A DNA stretch of 64,000 bases from Protonemura montana. Its lineage: Eukaryota > Arthropoda > Insecta > Plecoptera > Nemouridae. The stretch lies in NCBI GenBank assembly GCA_947568835.1, contig CANOQG010000001.1:620001-684000 (forward strand). Direction: 5' to 3'. The number at the start of each line of letters is the position of its first letter. Within the stretch, counting starts at the first letter, position 1. A program made the position numbers and the translations under genes. The notes below the pieces were generated by a model, which saw only the letters and a list, made by a program, of their open reading frames with translations, ran no database searches and was not told where the DNA came from. This document shows positions 50,157-62,090 of the stretch, in pieces.

Positions 50157-52134
50157 GCTCCCATACGCTCCAGACTTTCTGCCACGCTAGCCAGTGGCTC
50201 CAGACTATCTGCCACGCTAGCCAGAGTCTGCAGACACTCTGCAATGCTAGCCAGACGCTCCAGACACTCTGCCACGCTAGCCAGAGGCTGAAGACACTCT
50301 GCAATGCTAGCCAGGCGCTCCAGACACTCTGCCTCGCTAGCCAGCCGCTCCAGACACTCTGCCTCGCTAGCCAGGCGCTCCAGACACTCTGCCACGCTAG
50401 CCAGACGCTCCAGACACTCTGATTCGCTACCCAGACGTTCAAGACACTTTGCCTCGCTCCCCAGACGCTCCAGACACTCTGCCTCGTTAGCCAGGCGCTT
50501 TAGAAGCTCTGCCTCGCTAGCCAGGCGCTCCAGACACTCTGCCACGGTAGCCAGAGGCTGAAAACACTCAGCAATGCTAGCCAGACGCTCCAGACACTCT
50601 GCCACGCTAGCTAGACGCTCCAGACACTCTGATTCGCTACTTAGACGCTCCAGACACCTTGCCTCGCTACCCAGACACACCAGACACTCTGCCTCGCTAG
50701 CTAAACGCTCCAGACACTCTGCCTTGCTACCCAGAATCTCCAGACACTCTGCCTCGCTAGCCAGGCGCTCCAGACACTCTGCCTCGCTACCCAGACGCTT
50801 TAGACTATCTGCCACGCTAGCCAGTGGCTCCAGACACTCTGCCACGCTAGCTAGACGCTCCAGGCACTCTGCCTCGCTACTTAGACGCTCCAGAAACTCT
50901 GCCTCACTAGCCAGGCACTCCAGACACTCTGGCTCGCTACCCAGACGATCCAGACACTCTGCCTCCCTAGCCAGCCGCTCCAGACACTCTGCCATGCTAG
51001 CCAGTGATTTCAGACACTCTGCTACGCTAGCTAGACGCTCCAGACACTCTGCCACGCTAGCTAGACGCTCCAGACACTCTGCCTTGCTACTTAGACCCTC
51101 CAGACACTCTGCCTCGCTAGCCAGGCGCTCCAGACACTCTGCCTCGCTACCCAGACGCTCCAGACTATTTGCCACGCTAGCCAGTGGCTCCAGACTATCT
51201 GCCACGCTAGCCAGAGGCTAAAGACACTCTGCAATGCTAGCCAGGCGCTCCAGACACTCTGCCTCGCTAGCCAGCCGCTACAGACACTCTGCCATGCTAG
51301 CCAGACGCTTCAGACACTCTGGCTAGCTACCCAGACTCTCCAGACACTCTGCCTCGCTAGCCAGGCGCTCCAGACACTCTGCCACGCTAGCCAGACGCTC
51401 CAGACACTCTGATTCGCTACCCAGACGTTCAAGACACTTTGCCTCGCTCCCCAGACGCTCCAGACACTCTGCTCGTTAGCCAGGCGCTTCAGAAGCTCTG
51501 CCTCGCTAGCCAGGCGCTCCAGACACTCTGCCATTCTAGCCAGACGCTCCAGACTATCTGCTACGCTAGCCAGAGGCTCCAGACACTCTGCCACGCTAAA
51601 TAGACGCTCCAGACACTCTGCCTTGCTACTTAGACCCTCCAGACACTCTGCCTCGCTAGCCAGGCGCTCCAGACACTCTGCCTCGCTACCCAGACGCTCC
51701 AGACTATTTGCCACGCTAGCCAGAGGCTCCAGACACTCTGCCACGCTAGCTAGACGCTTCAGACACTCTGCCTCGCTAGCCAGGCACTCCAGACACTCTG
51801 ATTCGCTACCCAGACGTTCCAGACACTTTGCCTCGCTACCCAGACGCTCCAGACTATCTGCAACGCTAGCCAGAGGCTCCAGACACTCTGCCACGCTAGC
51901 TAGACGCTCCAGACACTCTGCCTTGCTACCCAGAATCTCCAGACACTCTGCCACGCTAGCCAGTGGCTCCAGCCACTCTGCCACGCTAGCTAGACGCTCC
52001 AGGCACTCTGCCTCGCTACTTAGACGCTCCAGACACTCTGCCTCGCTAGCCAGCCGCTCCAGACACTCTACCACGCAAGCTAGACGCTCCAGGCACTCTG
52101 CATCGCTAGCCAGGCGTTCCAGACACTCTGGCTC
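50157..52134 (+). repeat. HOR block 20, 2,459-bp type lacking 16 units and one base
   Basis: 1,978 bp, equal to 2,459 minus 480 minus 1. The 480-bp loss is near 50730, where GCCTTGCTACCC runs into CAGAATCTCC. The single-base loss is in the unit at 51446-51474 and shifts the minus-strand frame of 51310-52074 into the W-rich frame. The first minus stretch, 50102-51205, has 367 codons against 527 in the full type. Confidence 0.9.
51446..51474 (+). repeat. Unit with a private one-base deletion
   Basis: Reads ACTCTGCTCGTTAGCC where every relative has ACTCTGCCTCGTTAGCC. It is present in only one of the matching copies (compare 39410-39425), so it is either a new mutation or a sequencing/consensus error. 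Confidence 0.9.
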
Positions 52135-53993
52135 GCTCCCATACGCTCCAGACTTTCTGCCACGCTAGCCAGTGGCTCCAGACTATCTGCCACGCTAGCC
52201 AGAGTCTGCAGACACTCTGCAATGCTAGCCAGACGCTCCAGACACTCTGCCACGCTAGCCAGAGGCTGAAGACACTCTGCAATGCTAGCCAGGCGCTCCA
52301 GACACTCTGCCTCGCTAGCCAGCCGCTCCAGACACTCTGCCTGGCTAGCCAGGCGCTCCAGACACTCTGCCACGCTAGCCAGACGCTCCAGACACTCTGA
52401 TTCGCTACCCAGACGTTCAAGACACTTTGCCTCGCTCCCCAGACGCTCCAGACACTCTGCCTCGTTAGCCAGGCGCTTTAGAAGCTCTGCCTCGCTAGCC
52501 AGGCGCTCCAGACACTCTGCCACGCTAGCTAGACGCTCCAGACACTCTGATTCGCTACTTAGACGCTCCAGACACCTTGCCTCGCTACCCAGACACACCA
52601 GACACTCTGCCTCGCTAGCTAAACGCTCCAGACACTCTGCCTTGCTACCCAGACCCTCCAGACACTCTGTCTCGCTAGCCATGCGCTCCAGAATTTCTGC
52701 CGTGCTACCCAGACGCTCCAGACTATCTGCCACGCTAGCCAGTGGCTCCAGACTATCTGCCACGCTAGCCAGAGGCTCCAGACACTCTGCCACGCTTGTT
52801 AGACAATCCAGACTTTCTGCCTCGCTAGCCAGGCGCTCCAGACACTCTGCCTCGCAAGCCAGCCGCTCCAGACACTCTGCCACGCTAGCCAGACGCTCCA
52901 GACACTCTGATTCGCTACCCAGACGTTCAAGACACTTTGCCTCGCTCCCCAGACGCTCCAGACACTCTGCCTCGTTAGCCAGGCGCTTCAGAAGCTCTGC
53001 CTCGCTAGCCAGGCGCTCCAGACACTCTGCCATTCTAGCCAGACGCTCCAGACTATCTGCTACGCTAGCCAGTGGCTCCAGACACTCTGCCACGCTAAAT
53101 AGACGCTCCAAACACTCTGCCTTGCTACCCAGAATCTCCAGACACTCTGCCTCGCTAGCCAGGCGCTCCAGACACTCTGCCTCGCTACCCAGACGCTTTA
53201 GACTATCTGCCACGCTAGCCAGTGGCTCCAGACACTCTGCCACGCTAGCTAGACGCTCCAGGCACTCTGCCTCGCTACTTAGACGCTCCAGAAACTCTGC
53301 CTCACTAGCCAGGCACTCCAGACACTCTGGCTCGCTACCCAGACGATCCAGACACTCTGCCTCCCTAGCCAGCCGCTCCAGACACTCTGCCATGCTAGCT
53401 AGTGATTTCAGACACTCTGCTACGCTAGCTAGACGCTCCAGACACTCTGCCACGCTAGCTAGACGCTCCAGACACTCTGCCTTGCTACTTAGACCCTCCA
53501 GACACTCTGCCTCGCTAGCCAGGCGCTCCAGACACTCTGCCTCGCTACCCAGACGCTCCAGACTATTTGCCACGCTAGCCAGAGGCTCCAGACACTCTGC
53601 CACGCTAGCTAGACGCTCCAGACACTCTGCCTCGCTAGCCAGGCACTCCAGACACTCTGATTCGCTACCCAGACGTTCCAGACACTTTGCCTCGCTACCC
53701 AGACGCTCCAGACTATCTGCAACGCTAGCCAGAGGCTCCAGACACTCTGCCACGCTAGCTAGACGCTCCAGACACTCTGCCTTGCTACCCAGAATCTCCA
53801 GACACTCTGCCACGCTAGCCAGTGGCTCCAGCCACTCTGCCACGCTAGCTAGACGCTCCAGGCACTCTGCCTCGCTACTTAGACGCTCCAGACACTCTGC
53901 CTCGCTAGCCAGCCGCTCCAGACACTCTACCACGCAAGCTAGACGCTCCAGGCACTCTGCATCGCTAGCCAGGCGTTCCAGACACTCTGGCTC
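52135..53993 (+). repeat. HOR block 21, 1,859-bp type
   Basis: Same length and order as 40079-41937, offset 12,056 bp. Differences include CTCCAAACACTCTG near 53109 (G to A) and CATGCTAGCTAGTG near 53397. Minus stretch 52080-53933 is 617 codons, as in the sister. Confidence 0.9.
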
Positions 53994-55732
53994 GCTCCCA
54001 TACGCTCCAGACTTTCTGCCACGCTAGCCAGTGGCTCCAGACTATCTGCCACGCTAGCCAGAGTCTGCAGACACTCTGCAATGCTAGCCAGACGCTCCAG
54101 ACACTCTGCCACGCTAGCCAGAGGCTGAAGACACTCTGCAATGCTAGCCAGGCGCTCCAGACACTCTGCCTCGCTAGCCAGCCGCTCCAGACACTCTGCC
54201 TGGCTAGCCAGGCGCTCCAGACACTCTGCCACGCTAGCCAGACGCTCCAGACACTCTGATTCGCTACCCAGACGTTCAAGACACTTTGCCTCGCTCCCCA
54301 GACGCTCCAGACACTCTGCCTCGTTAGCCAGGCGCTTTAGAAGCTCTGCCTCGCTAGCCAGGCGCTCCAGACACTCTGCCACGCTAGCTAGACGCTCCAG
54401 ACACTCTGATTCGCTACTTAGACGCTCCAGACACCTTGCCTCGCTACCCAGACACACCAGACACTCTGCCTCGCTAGCTAAACGCTCCAGACACTCTGCC
54501 TTGCTACCCAGACCCTCCAGACACTCTGTCTCGCTAGCCATGCGCTCCAGAATTTCTGCCGTGCTACCCAGACGCTCCAGACTATCTGCCACGCTAGCCA
54601 GTGGCTCCAGACTATCTGCCACGCTAGCCAGAGGCTCCAGACACTCTGCCACGCTTGTTAGACAATCCAGACTTTCTGCCTCGCTAGCCAGGCGCTCCAG
54701 ACACTCTGCCTCGCAAGCCAGCCGCTCCAGACACTCTGCCACGCTAAATAGACGCTCCAAACACTCTGCCTTGCTACCCAGAATCTCCAGACACTCTGCC
54801 TCGCTAGCCAGTGGCTCCAGACACTCTGCCACGCTAAATAGACGCTCCAAACACTCTGCCTTGCTACCCAGAATCTCCAGACACTCTGCCTCGCTAGCCA
54901 GGCGCTCCAGACACTCTGCCTCGCTACCCAGACGCTTTAGACTATCTGCCACGCTAGCCAGTGGCTCCAGACACTCTGCCACGCTAGCTAGACGCTCCAG
55001 GCACTCTGCCTCGCTACTTAGACGCTCCAGAAACTCTGCCTCACTAGCCAGGCACTCCAGACACTCTGGCTCGCTACCCAGACGATCCAGACACTCTGCC
55101 TCCCTAGCCAGCCGCTCCAGACACTCTGCCATGCTAGCCAGTGATTTCAGACACTCTGCTACGCTAGCCAGACGCTCCAGACACTCTGCCACGCTAGCTA
55201 GACGCTCCAGACACTCTGCCTTGCTACTTAGACCCTCCAGACACTCTGCCTCGCTAGCCAGGCGCTCCAGACACTCTGCCTCGCTACCCAGACGCTCCAG
55301 ACTATTTGCCACGCTAGCCAGAGGCTCCAGACACTCTGCCACGCTAGCTAGACGCTCCAGACACTCTGCCTCGCTAGCCAGGCACTCCAGACACTCTGAT
55401 TCGCTACCCAGACGTTCCAGACACTTTGCCTCGCTACCCAGACGCTCCAGACTATCTGCAACGCTAGCCAGAGGCTCCAGACACTCTGCCACGCTAGCTA
55501 GACGCTCCAGACACTCTGCCTTGCTACCCAGAATCTCCAGACACTCTGCCACGCTAGCCAGTGGCTCCAGCCACTCTGCCACGCTAGCTAGACGCTCCAG
55601 GCACTCTGCCTCGCTACTTAGACGCTCCAGACACTCTGCCTCGCTAGCCAGCCGCTCCAGACACTCTACCACGCAAGCTAGACGCTCCAGGCACTCTGCA
55701 TCGCTAGCCAGGCGTTCCAGACACTCTGGCTC
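53994..55732 (+). repeat. HOR block 22, 1,859-bp type with a 7-unit loss and a 3-unit local duplication
   Basis: 1,739 bp. Compared with 52135-53993, seven units are missing after the GCAAGCCAGCC unit (near 54742). The next three units are duplicated as 54743-54832 and 54833-54922, both carrying the CTCCAAACAC change also seen at 53109. Net change is minus 120 bp. Minus stretch 53939-55672, 577 codons. Confidence 0.9.
54743..54922 (+). repeat. Local 90-bp (three-unit) duplication
   Basis: The series GCTAAATAG, CTACCCAGAATCTCC, then a GCTAGCCAG unit occurs twice in a row. The third unit of the first copy has GTGGCTCC and that of the second GCGCTCC, so the joint fell inside or next to that unit. 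It lies directly beside a seven-unit loss. Confidence 0.85.
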
Positions 55733-57801
55733 GCTCCCATACGCTCCAGACTTTCTGCCACGCTAGCCAGTGGCTCCAGACTATCTGCCACGCTAGCCAG
55801 AGTCTGCAGACACTCTGCAATGCTAGCCAGACGCTCCAGACACTCTGCCACGCTAGCCAGAGGCTGAAGACACTCTGCAATGCTAGCCAGGCGCTCCAGA
55901 CACTCTGCCTCGCTAGCCAGCCGCTCCAGACACTCTGCCTCGCTAGCCAGGCGCTCCAGACACTCTGCCACGCTAGCCAGACGCTCCAGACACTCTGATT
56001 CGCTACCCAGACGTTCAAGACACTTTGCCTCGCTCCCCAGACGCTCCAGACACTCTGCCTCGTTAGCCAGGCGCTTTAGAAGCTCTGCCTCGCTAGCCAG
56101 GCGCTCCAGACACTCTGCCACGGTAGCCAGAGGCTGAAAACACTCAGCAATGCTAGCCAGACGCTCCAGACACTCTGCCACGCTAGCTAGACGCTCCAGA
56201 CACTCTGATTCGCTACTTAGACGCTCCAGACACCTTGCCTCGCTACCCAGACACACCAGACACTCTGCCTCGCTAGCTAAACGCTCCAGACACTCTGCCT
56301 TGCTACCCAGACCCTCCAGACACTCTGTCTCGCTAGCCATGCGCTCCAGAATTTCTGCCGTGCTACCCAGACGCTCCAGACTATCTGCCACGCTAGCCAG
56401 TGGCTCCAGACTATCTGCCACGCTAGCCAGAGGCTCCAGACACTCTGCCACGCTTGTTAGACAATCCAGACTTTCTGCCTCGCTAGCCAGGCGCTCCAGA
56501 CACTCTGCCTCGCAAGCCAGCCGCTCCAGACACTCTGCCACGCTAGCCAGACGCTCCAGACACTCTGATTCGCTACCCAGACGTTCCAGACACTCTGGCT
56601 CGCTACCCAGACGATCCAGACACTCTGCCTCCCTAGCCAGCCGCTCCAGACACTCTGCCATGCTAGCCAGTGATTTCAGACACTCTGCTACGCTAGCTAG
56701 ACGCTCCAGACACTCTGCCACGCTAGCTAGACGCTCCAGACACTCTGCCTTGCTACTTAGACCCTCCAGACACTCTGCCTCGCTAGCCAGGCTTTCCAGA
56801 CACTCTGCCTCGCTACCCAGACGCTCCAGACTATTTGCCACGCTAGCCAGTGGCTCCAGACTATCTGCCACGCTAGCCAGAGGCTAAAGACACTCTGCAA
56901 TGCTAGCCAGGCACTCCAGACAATCTGCCTCGCTAGCCAGCCGCTACAGACACTCTGCCATGCTAGCCAGACGCTTCAGACACTCTGGCTAGCTACCCAG
57001 ACTCTCCAGACACTCTGCCTCGCTAGCCAGGCGCTCCAGACACTCTGCCACGCTAGCCAGACGCTCCAGACACTCTGATTCGCTACCCAGACGTTCAAGA
57101 CACTTTGCCTCGCTCCCCAGACGCTCCAGACACTCTGCCTCGTTAGCCAGGCGCTTCAGAAGCTCTGCCTCGCTAGCCAGGCGCTCCAGACACTCTGCCA
57201 TTCTAGCCAGACGCTCCAGACTATCTGCTACGCTAGCCAGAGGCTCCAGACACTCTGCCACGCTAAATAGACGCTCCAGACACTCTGCCTTGCTACTTAG
57301 ACCCTCCAGACACTCTGCCTCGCTAGCCAGGCGCTCCAGACACTCTGCCTCGCTACCCAGACGCTCCAGACTATTTGCCACGCTAGCCAGAGGCTCCAGA
57401 CACTCTGCCACGCTAGCTAGACGCTCCAGACACTCTGCCTCGCTAGCCAGGCACTCCAGACACTCTGATTCGCTACCCAGACGTTCCAGACACTTTGCCT
57501 CGCTACCCAGACGCTCCAGACTATCTGCAACGCTAGCCAGAGGCTCCAGACACTCTGCCACGCTAGCTAGACGCTCCAGACACTCTGCCTTGCTACCCAG
57601 AATCTCCAGACACTCTGCCACGCTAGCCAGTGGCTCCAGCCACTCTGCCACGCTAGCTAGACGCTCCAGGCACTCTGCCTCGCTACTTAGACGCTCCAGA
57701 CACTCTGCCTCGCTAGCCAGCCGCTCCAGACACTCTACCACGCAAGCTAGACGCTCCAGGCACTCTGCATCGCTAGCCAGGCGTTCCAGACACTCTGGCT
57801 C
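55733..57801 (+). repeat. HOR block 23, 2,459-bp type lacking 13 units
   Basis: 2,069 bp, 390 bp shorter than 37620-40078. The loss is near 56590, where CTACCCAGACGTTCC is followed by ACACTCTGGCTCG. It also has the private variants GCCAGGCACTCCAGACAATC near 56910. Minus stretches are 55678-56871 (397 codons) and 56989-57741 (250 codons). Confidence 0.88.
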
Positions 57802-58190
57802 GCTCCCATACGCTCTAGACTTTCTGCCACGCTAGCCAGTGGCTCCAGACTATCTGCCACGCTAGCCAGAGTCTGCAGACACTCTGCAATGCTAGCCAGA
57901 CGCTCCAGACACTCTGCCACGCTAGCCAGAGGCTGAAGACACTCTGCAATGCTAGCCAGGCGCTCCAGACACTCTGCCTCGCTAGCCAGCCGCTCCAGAC
58001 ACTCTGCCTGGCTAGCCAGGCGCTCCAGACACTCTGCCACGCTAGCCAGACGCTCCAGACACTCTGATTCGCTACCCAGACGTTCAAGACACTTTGCCTC
58101 GCTCCCCAGACGCTCCAGACACTCTGCCTCGTTAGCCAGGCGCTTTAGAAGCTCTGCCTCGCTAGCCAGGCGCTCCAGACACTCTGCCAC

Positions 58191-60000
58191 GCTAGCTAGA
58201 CGCTCCAGACACTCTGATTCGCTACTTAGACGCTCCAGACACCTTGCCTCGCTACCCAGACACACCAGACACTCTGCCTCGCTAGCTAAACGCTCCAGAC
58301 ACTCTGCCTTGCTACCCAGACCCTCCAGACACTCTGTCTCGCTAGCCATGCGCTCCAGAATTTCTGCCGTGCTACCCAGACGCTCCAGACTATCTGCCAC
58401 GCTAGCCAGTGGCTCCAGACTATCTGCCACGCTAGCCAGAGGCTCCAGACACTCTGCCACGCTTGTTAGACAATCCAGACTTTCTGCCTCGCTAGCCAGG
58501 CGCTCCAGACACTCTGCCTCGCAAGCCAGCCGCTCCAGACACTCTGCCACGCTAGCCAGACGCTCCAGACACTCTGATTCGCTACCCAGACGTTCAAGAC
58601 ACTTTGCCTCGCTCCCCAGACGCTCCAGACACTCTGCCTCGTTAGCCAGGCGCTTCAGAAGCTCTGCCTCGCTAGCCAGGCGCTCCAGACACTCTGCCAT
58701 TCTAGCCAGACGCTCCAGACTATCTGCTACGCTAGCCAGAGGCTCCAGACACTCTGCCACGCTAAATAGACGCTCCAGACACTCTGCCTTGCTACCCAGA
58801 ATCTCCAGACACTCTGCCTCGCTAGCCAGGCGCTCCAGACACTCTGCCTCGCTACCCAGACGCTTTAGACTATCTGCCACGCTAGCCAGTGGCTCCAGAC
58901 ACTCTGCCACGCTAGCTAGACGCTCCAGGCACTCTGCCTCGCTACTTAGACGCTCCAGAAACTCTGCCTCACTAGCCAGGCACTCCAGACACTCTGGCTC
59001 GCTACCCAGACGATCCAGACACTCTGCCTCCCTAGCCAGCCGCTCCAGACACTCTGCCATGCTAGCCAGTGATTTCAGACACTCTGCTACGCTAGCTAGA
59101 CGCTCCAGACACTCTGCCACGCTAGCTAGACGCTCCAGACACTCTGCCTTGCTACTTAGACCCTCCAGACACTCTGCTTTGCTAGCCAGGCTTTCCAGAC
59201 ACTCTGCCTCGCTACCCAGACGCTCCAGACTATTTGCCACGCTAGCCAGTGGCTCCAGACTATCTGCCACGCTAGCCAGAGGCTAAAGACACTCTGCAAT
59301 GCTAGCCAGGCGCTCCAGACACTCTGCCTCGCTAGCCAGCCGCTACAGACACTCTGCCATGCTAGCCAGACGCTTCAGACACTCTGGCTAGCTACCCAGA
59401 CTCTCCAGACACTCTGCCTCGCTAGCCAGGCGCTCCAGACACTCTGCCACGCTAGCCAGACGCTCCAGACACTCTGATTCGCTACCCAGACGTTCAAGAC
59501 ACTTTGCCTCGCTCCCCAGACGCTCCAGACACTCTGCCTCGTTAGCCAGGCGCTTCAGAAGCTCTGCCTCGCTAGCCAGGCGCTCCAGACACTCTGCCAT
59601 TCTAGCCAGACGCTCCAGACTATCTGCTACGCTAGCCAGAGGCTCCAGACACTCTGCCACGCTAAATAGACGCTCCAGACACTCTGCCTTGCTACCCAGA
59701 ATCTCCAGACACTCTGCCTCGCTAGCCAGGCGCTCCAGACACTCTGCCTCGCTACCCAGACGCTTTAGACTATCTGCCACGCTAGCCAGTGGCTCCAGAC
59801 ACTCTGCCACGCTAGCTAGACGTTCCAGGCACTCTGCCTCGCTACTTAGACGCTCCAGAAACTCTGCCTCACTAGCCAGGCACTCCAGACACTCTGGCTC
59901 GCTACCCAGACGATCCAGACACTCTGCCTCCCTAGCCAGAGATTTCAGACACTCTGCTACGCTAGCCAGACGCTCCAGACACTCTGCCACGCTAGCCAGT
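58191..60000 (+). repeat. 3.9-kb-spaced duplication, left copy
   Basis: Matches 62091-63840 at an offset of 3,900 bp on its left part and 3,840 bp on its right part. The 60-bp difference is a two-unit loss near 62800 in the right copy. Confidence 0.75.
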
Positions 60001-62090
60001 GGCTGAAGACACTCTGCAATGCTAGCCAGACGCTCCAGACACTCTGCCACGCTAGCTAGACGCTCCAGACACTCTGATTCGCTACTTAGACGCTCCAGAC
60101 ACCTTGCCTCGCTACCCAGACGCTCCAGACACTCTGCCTCGCTACCTAGACGCTTCAGACTATCTGCCACGCTAATCAGTGGCTCCAGACACTCTGCCAC
60201 GCTAGCTAGACACTCCAGGCACTCTGTCTCGCTACTTAGACGCTCCAGACACTGTGCCTCGCTAGCCAGGCACTCCAGACACTCTGATTCGCTACCCAGA
60301 CGTTCCAGACACTTTGCCTCGCTACCCAGACGCTCCAGACTATCTGCAACGCTAGCCAGTGGCTCCAGCCACTCTGCCACGCAAGCTAGACGCTCCAGGC
60401 ACTCTGCCTCGCTACTCAGACGCTCCAGACACTCTGCAATGCTAGCCAGACGCTCCAGACACTCTGCCACGCTAGCTAGACGCTCCAGACACTCTGATTC
60501 GCTACTTAGACGCTCCAGACACCTTGCCTCGCTACCCAGACACACCAGACACTCTGCCTCGCTAGCTAAACGCTCCAGACACTCTGCCTTGCTACCCAGA
60601 CCCTCCAGACACTCTGTCTCGCTAGCCATGCGCTCAAGAATTTCTGCCTCGCTACCCAGACGCTCCAGACTATCTGCCACGCTAGCCAGTGGCTCCAGAC
60701 TATCTGCCACGCTAGCCAGAGGCTCCAGACACTCTGCCACGCTTGTTAGACAATCCAGACTTTCTGCCTTGCTAGCCAGGCGCTCCAGACACTCTGCCTC
60801 GCTAGCCAGACGCTCCAGACACTCTGCCTCGTTAGCCAGGCACTTCAGAAGCTCTGCCTTTCTAGCCAGGCGCTCCAGACACTCTGCCATTCTAGCCAGA
60901 CGCTCCAGACTATCTGCTACGCTAGCCAGAGGCTCCAGACACTCTGCCACGCTAAATAGACGCTCCAGACACTCTGCCTTGCTACCCAGAATCTCCAGAC
61001 ACTTTGCCTCGCTACCCAGACGCTCCAGACTATCTGCAACGCTAGCCAGTGGCTCCAGCCACTCTGCCACGCTAGCTAGACGCTCCAGGCACTCTGCCTC
61101 GCTACTCAGACGCTCCAGACACTCTGCAATGCTAGCCAGACGCTCCAGACACTCTGCCACGCTAGCTAGACGCTCCAGACACTCTGATTCGCTACTTAGA
61201 CGCTCCAGACACCTTGCCTCGCTACCCAGACACACCAGACACTCTGCCTCGCTAGCTTAACGCTCCAGACACTCTGCCTTGCTACCCAGACCCTCCAGAC
61301 ACTCTGTCTCGCTAGCCATGCGCTCAAGAATTTCTGCCTCGCTACCCAGACGCTCCAGACTATCTGCCACGCTAGCCAGTGGCTCCAGACTATCTGCCAC
61401 GCTAGCCAGAGGCTCCAGACACTCTGCCACGCTTGTTAGACAATCCAGACTTTCTGCCTTGCTAGCCAGGCGCTCCAGACACTCTGCCTCGCTAGCCAGA
61501 CGCTCCAGACACTCTGCCTCGTTAGCCAGGCGCTTCAGAAGCTCTGCCTCGCTAGCCAGGCGCTCCAGACACTCTGCCATTCTAGCCAGACGCTCCAGAC
61601 TATCTGCTACGCTAGCCAGAGGCTCCAGACACTCTGCCACGCTAAATAGACGCTCCAGACACTCTGCCTTGCTACCCAGAATCTCCAGACACTCTGCCTC
61701 GCTAGCCAGGCGCTCCAGACACTCTGCCTCGCTACCCAGACGCTTTAGACTATCTGCCACGCTAGCCAGTAGCTCAAGACACTCTGCCACGCTAGCTAGA
61801 CGCTCCAGGCACTCTGCCTACCTACTTAGACGCTCCAGAAACTCTGCCTCACTAGCCAGGCACTCCAGACACTCTGCCACGCTAGCCAGACGCTCCAGAC
61901 ACTCTGATTCGCTACCCAGACGTTCAAGACACTTTGCCTCGCTCCCCAGACGCTCCAGACACTCTGCCTCGTTAGCCAGGCGCTTCAGAAGCTCTGCCTC
62001 GCTAGCCAGGCGCTCCAGACACTCTGCCACGGTAGCCAGAGGCTGAAAACACTCAGCAATGCTAGCCAGACGCTCCAGACACTCTGCCAC

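Larger units (their letters stand above)
43208..55353 (+). repeat. 12.3-kb super-repeat, copy B
   Basis: Marker spacings from 43587 are 3,018, 3,552, 1,978, 1,859 and 1,739 bp. The differences from copy A are +210, -480 and -1, 0, and +90 bp, so apart from one base every difference is a whole number of units. The right limit is inferred from symmetry with copy A. Confidence 0.82.
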
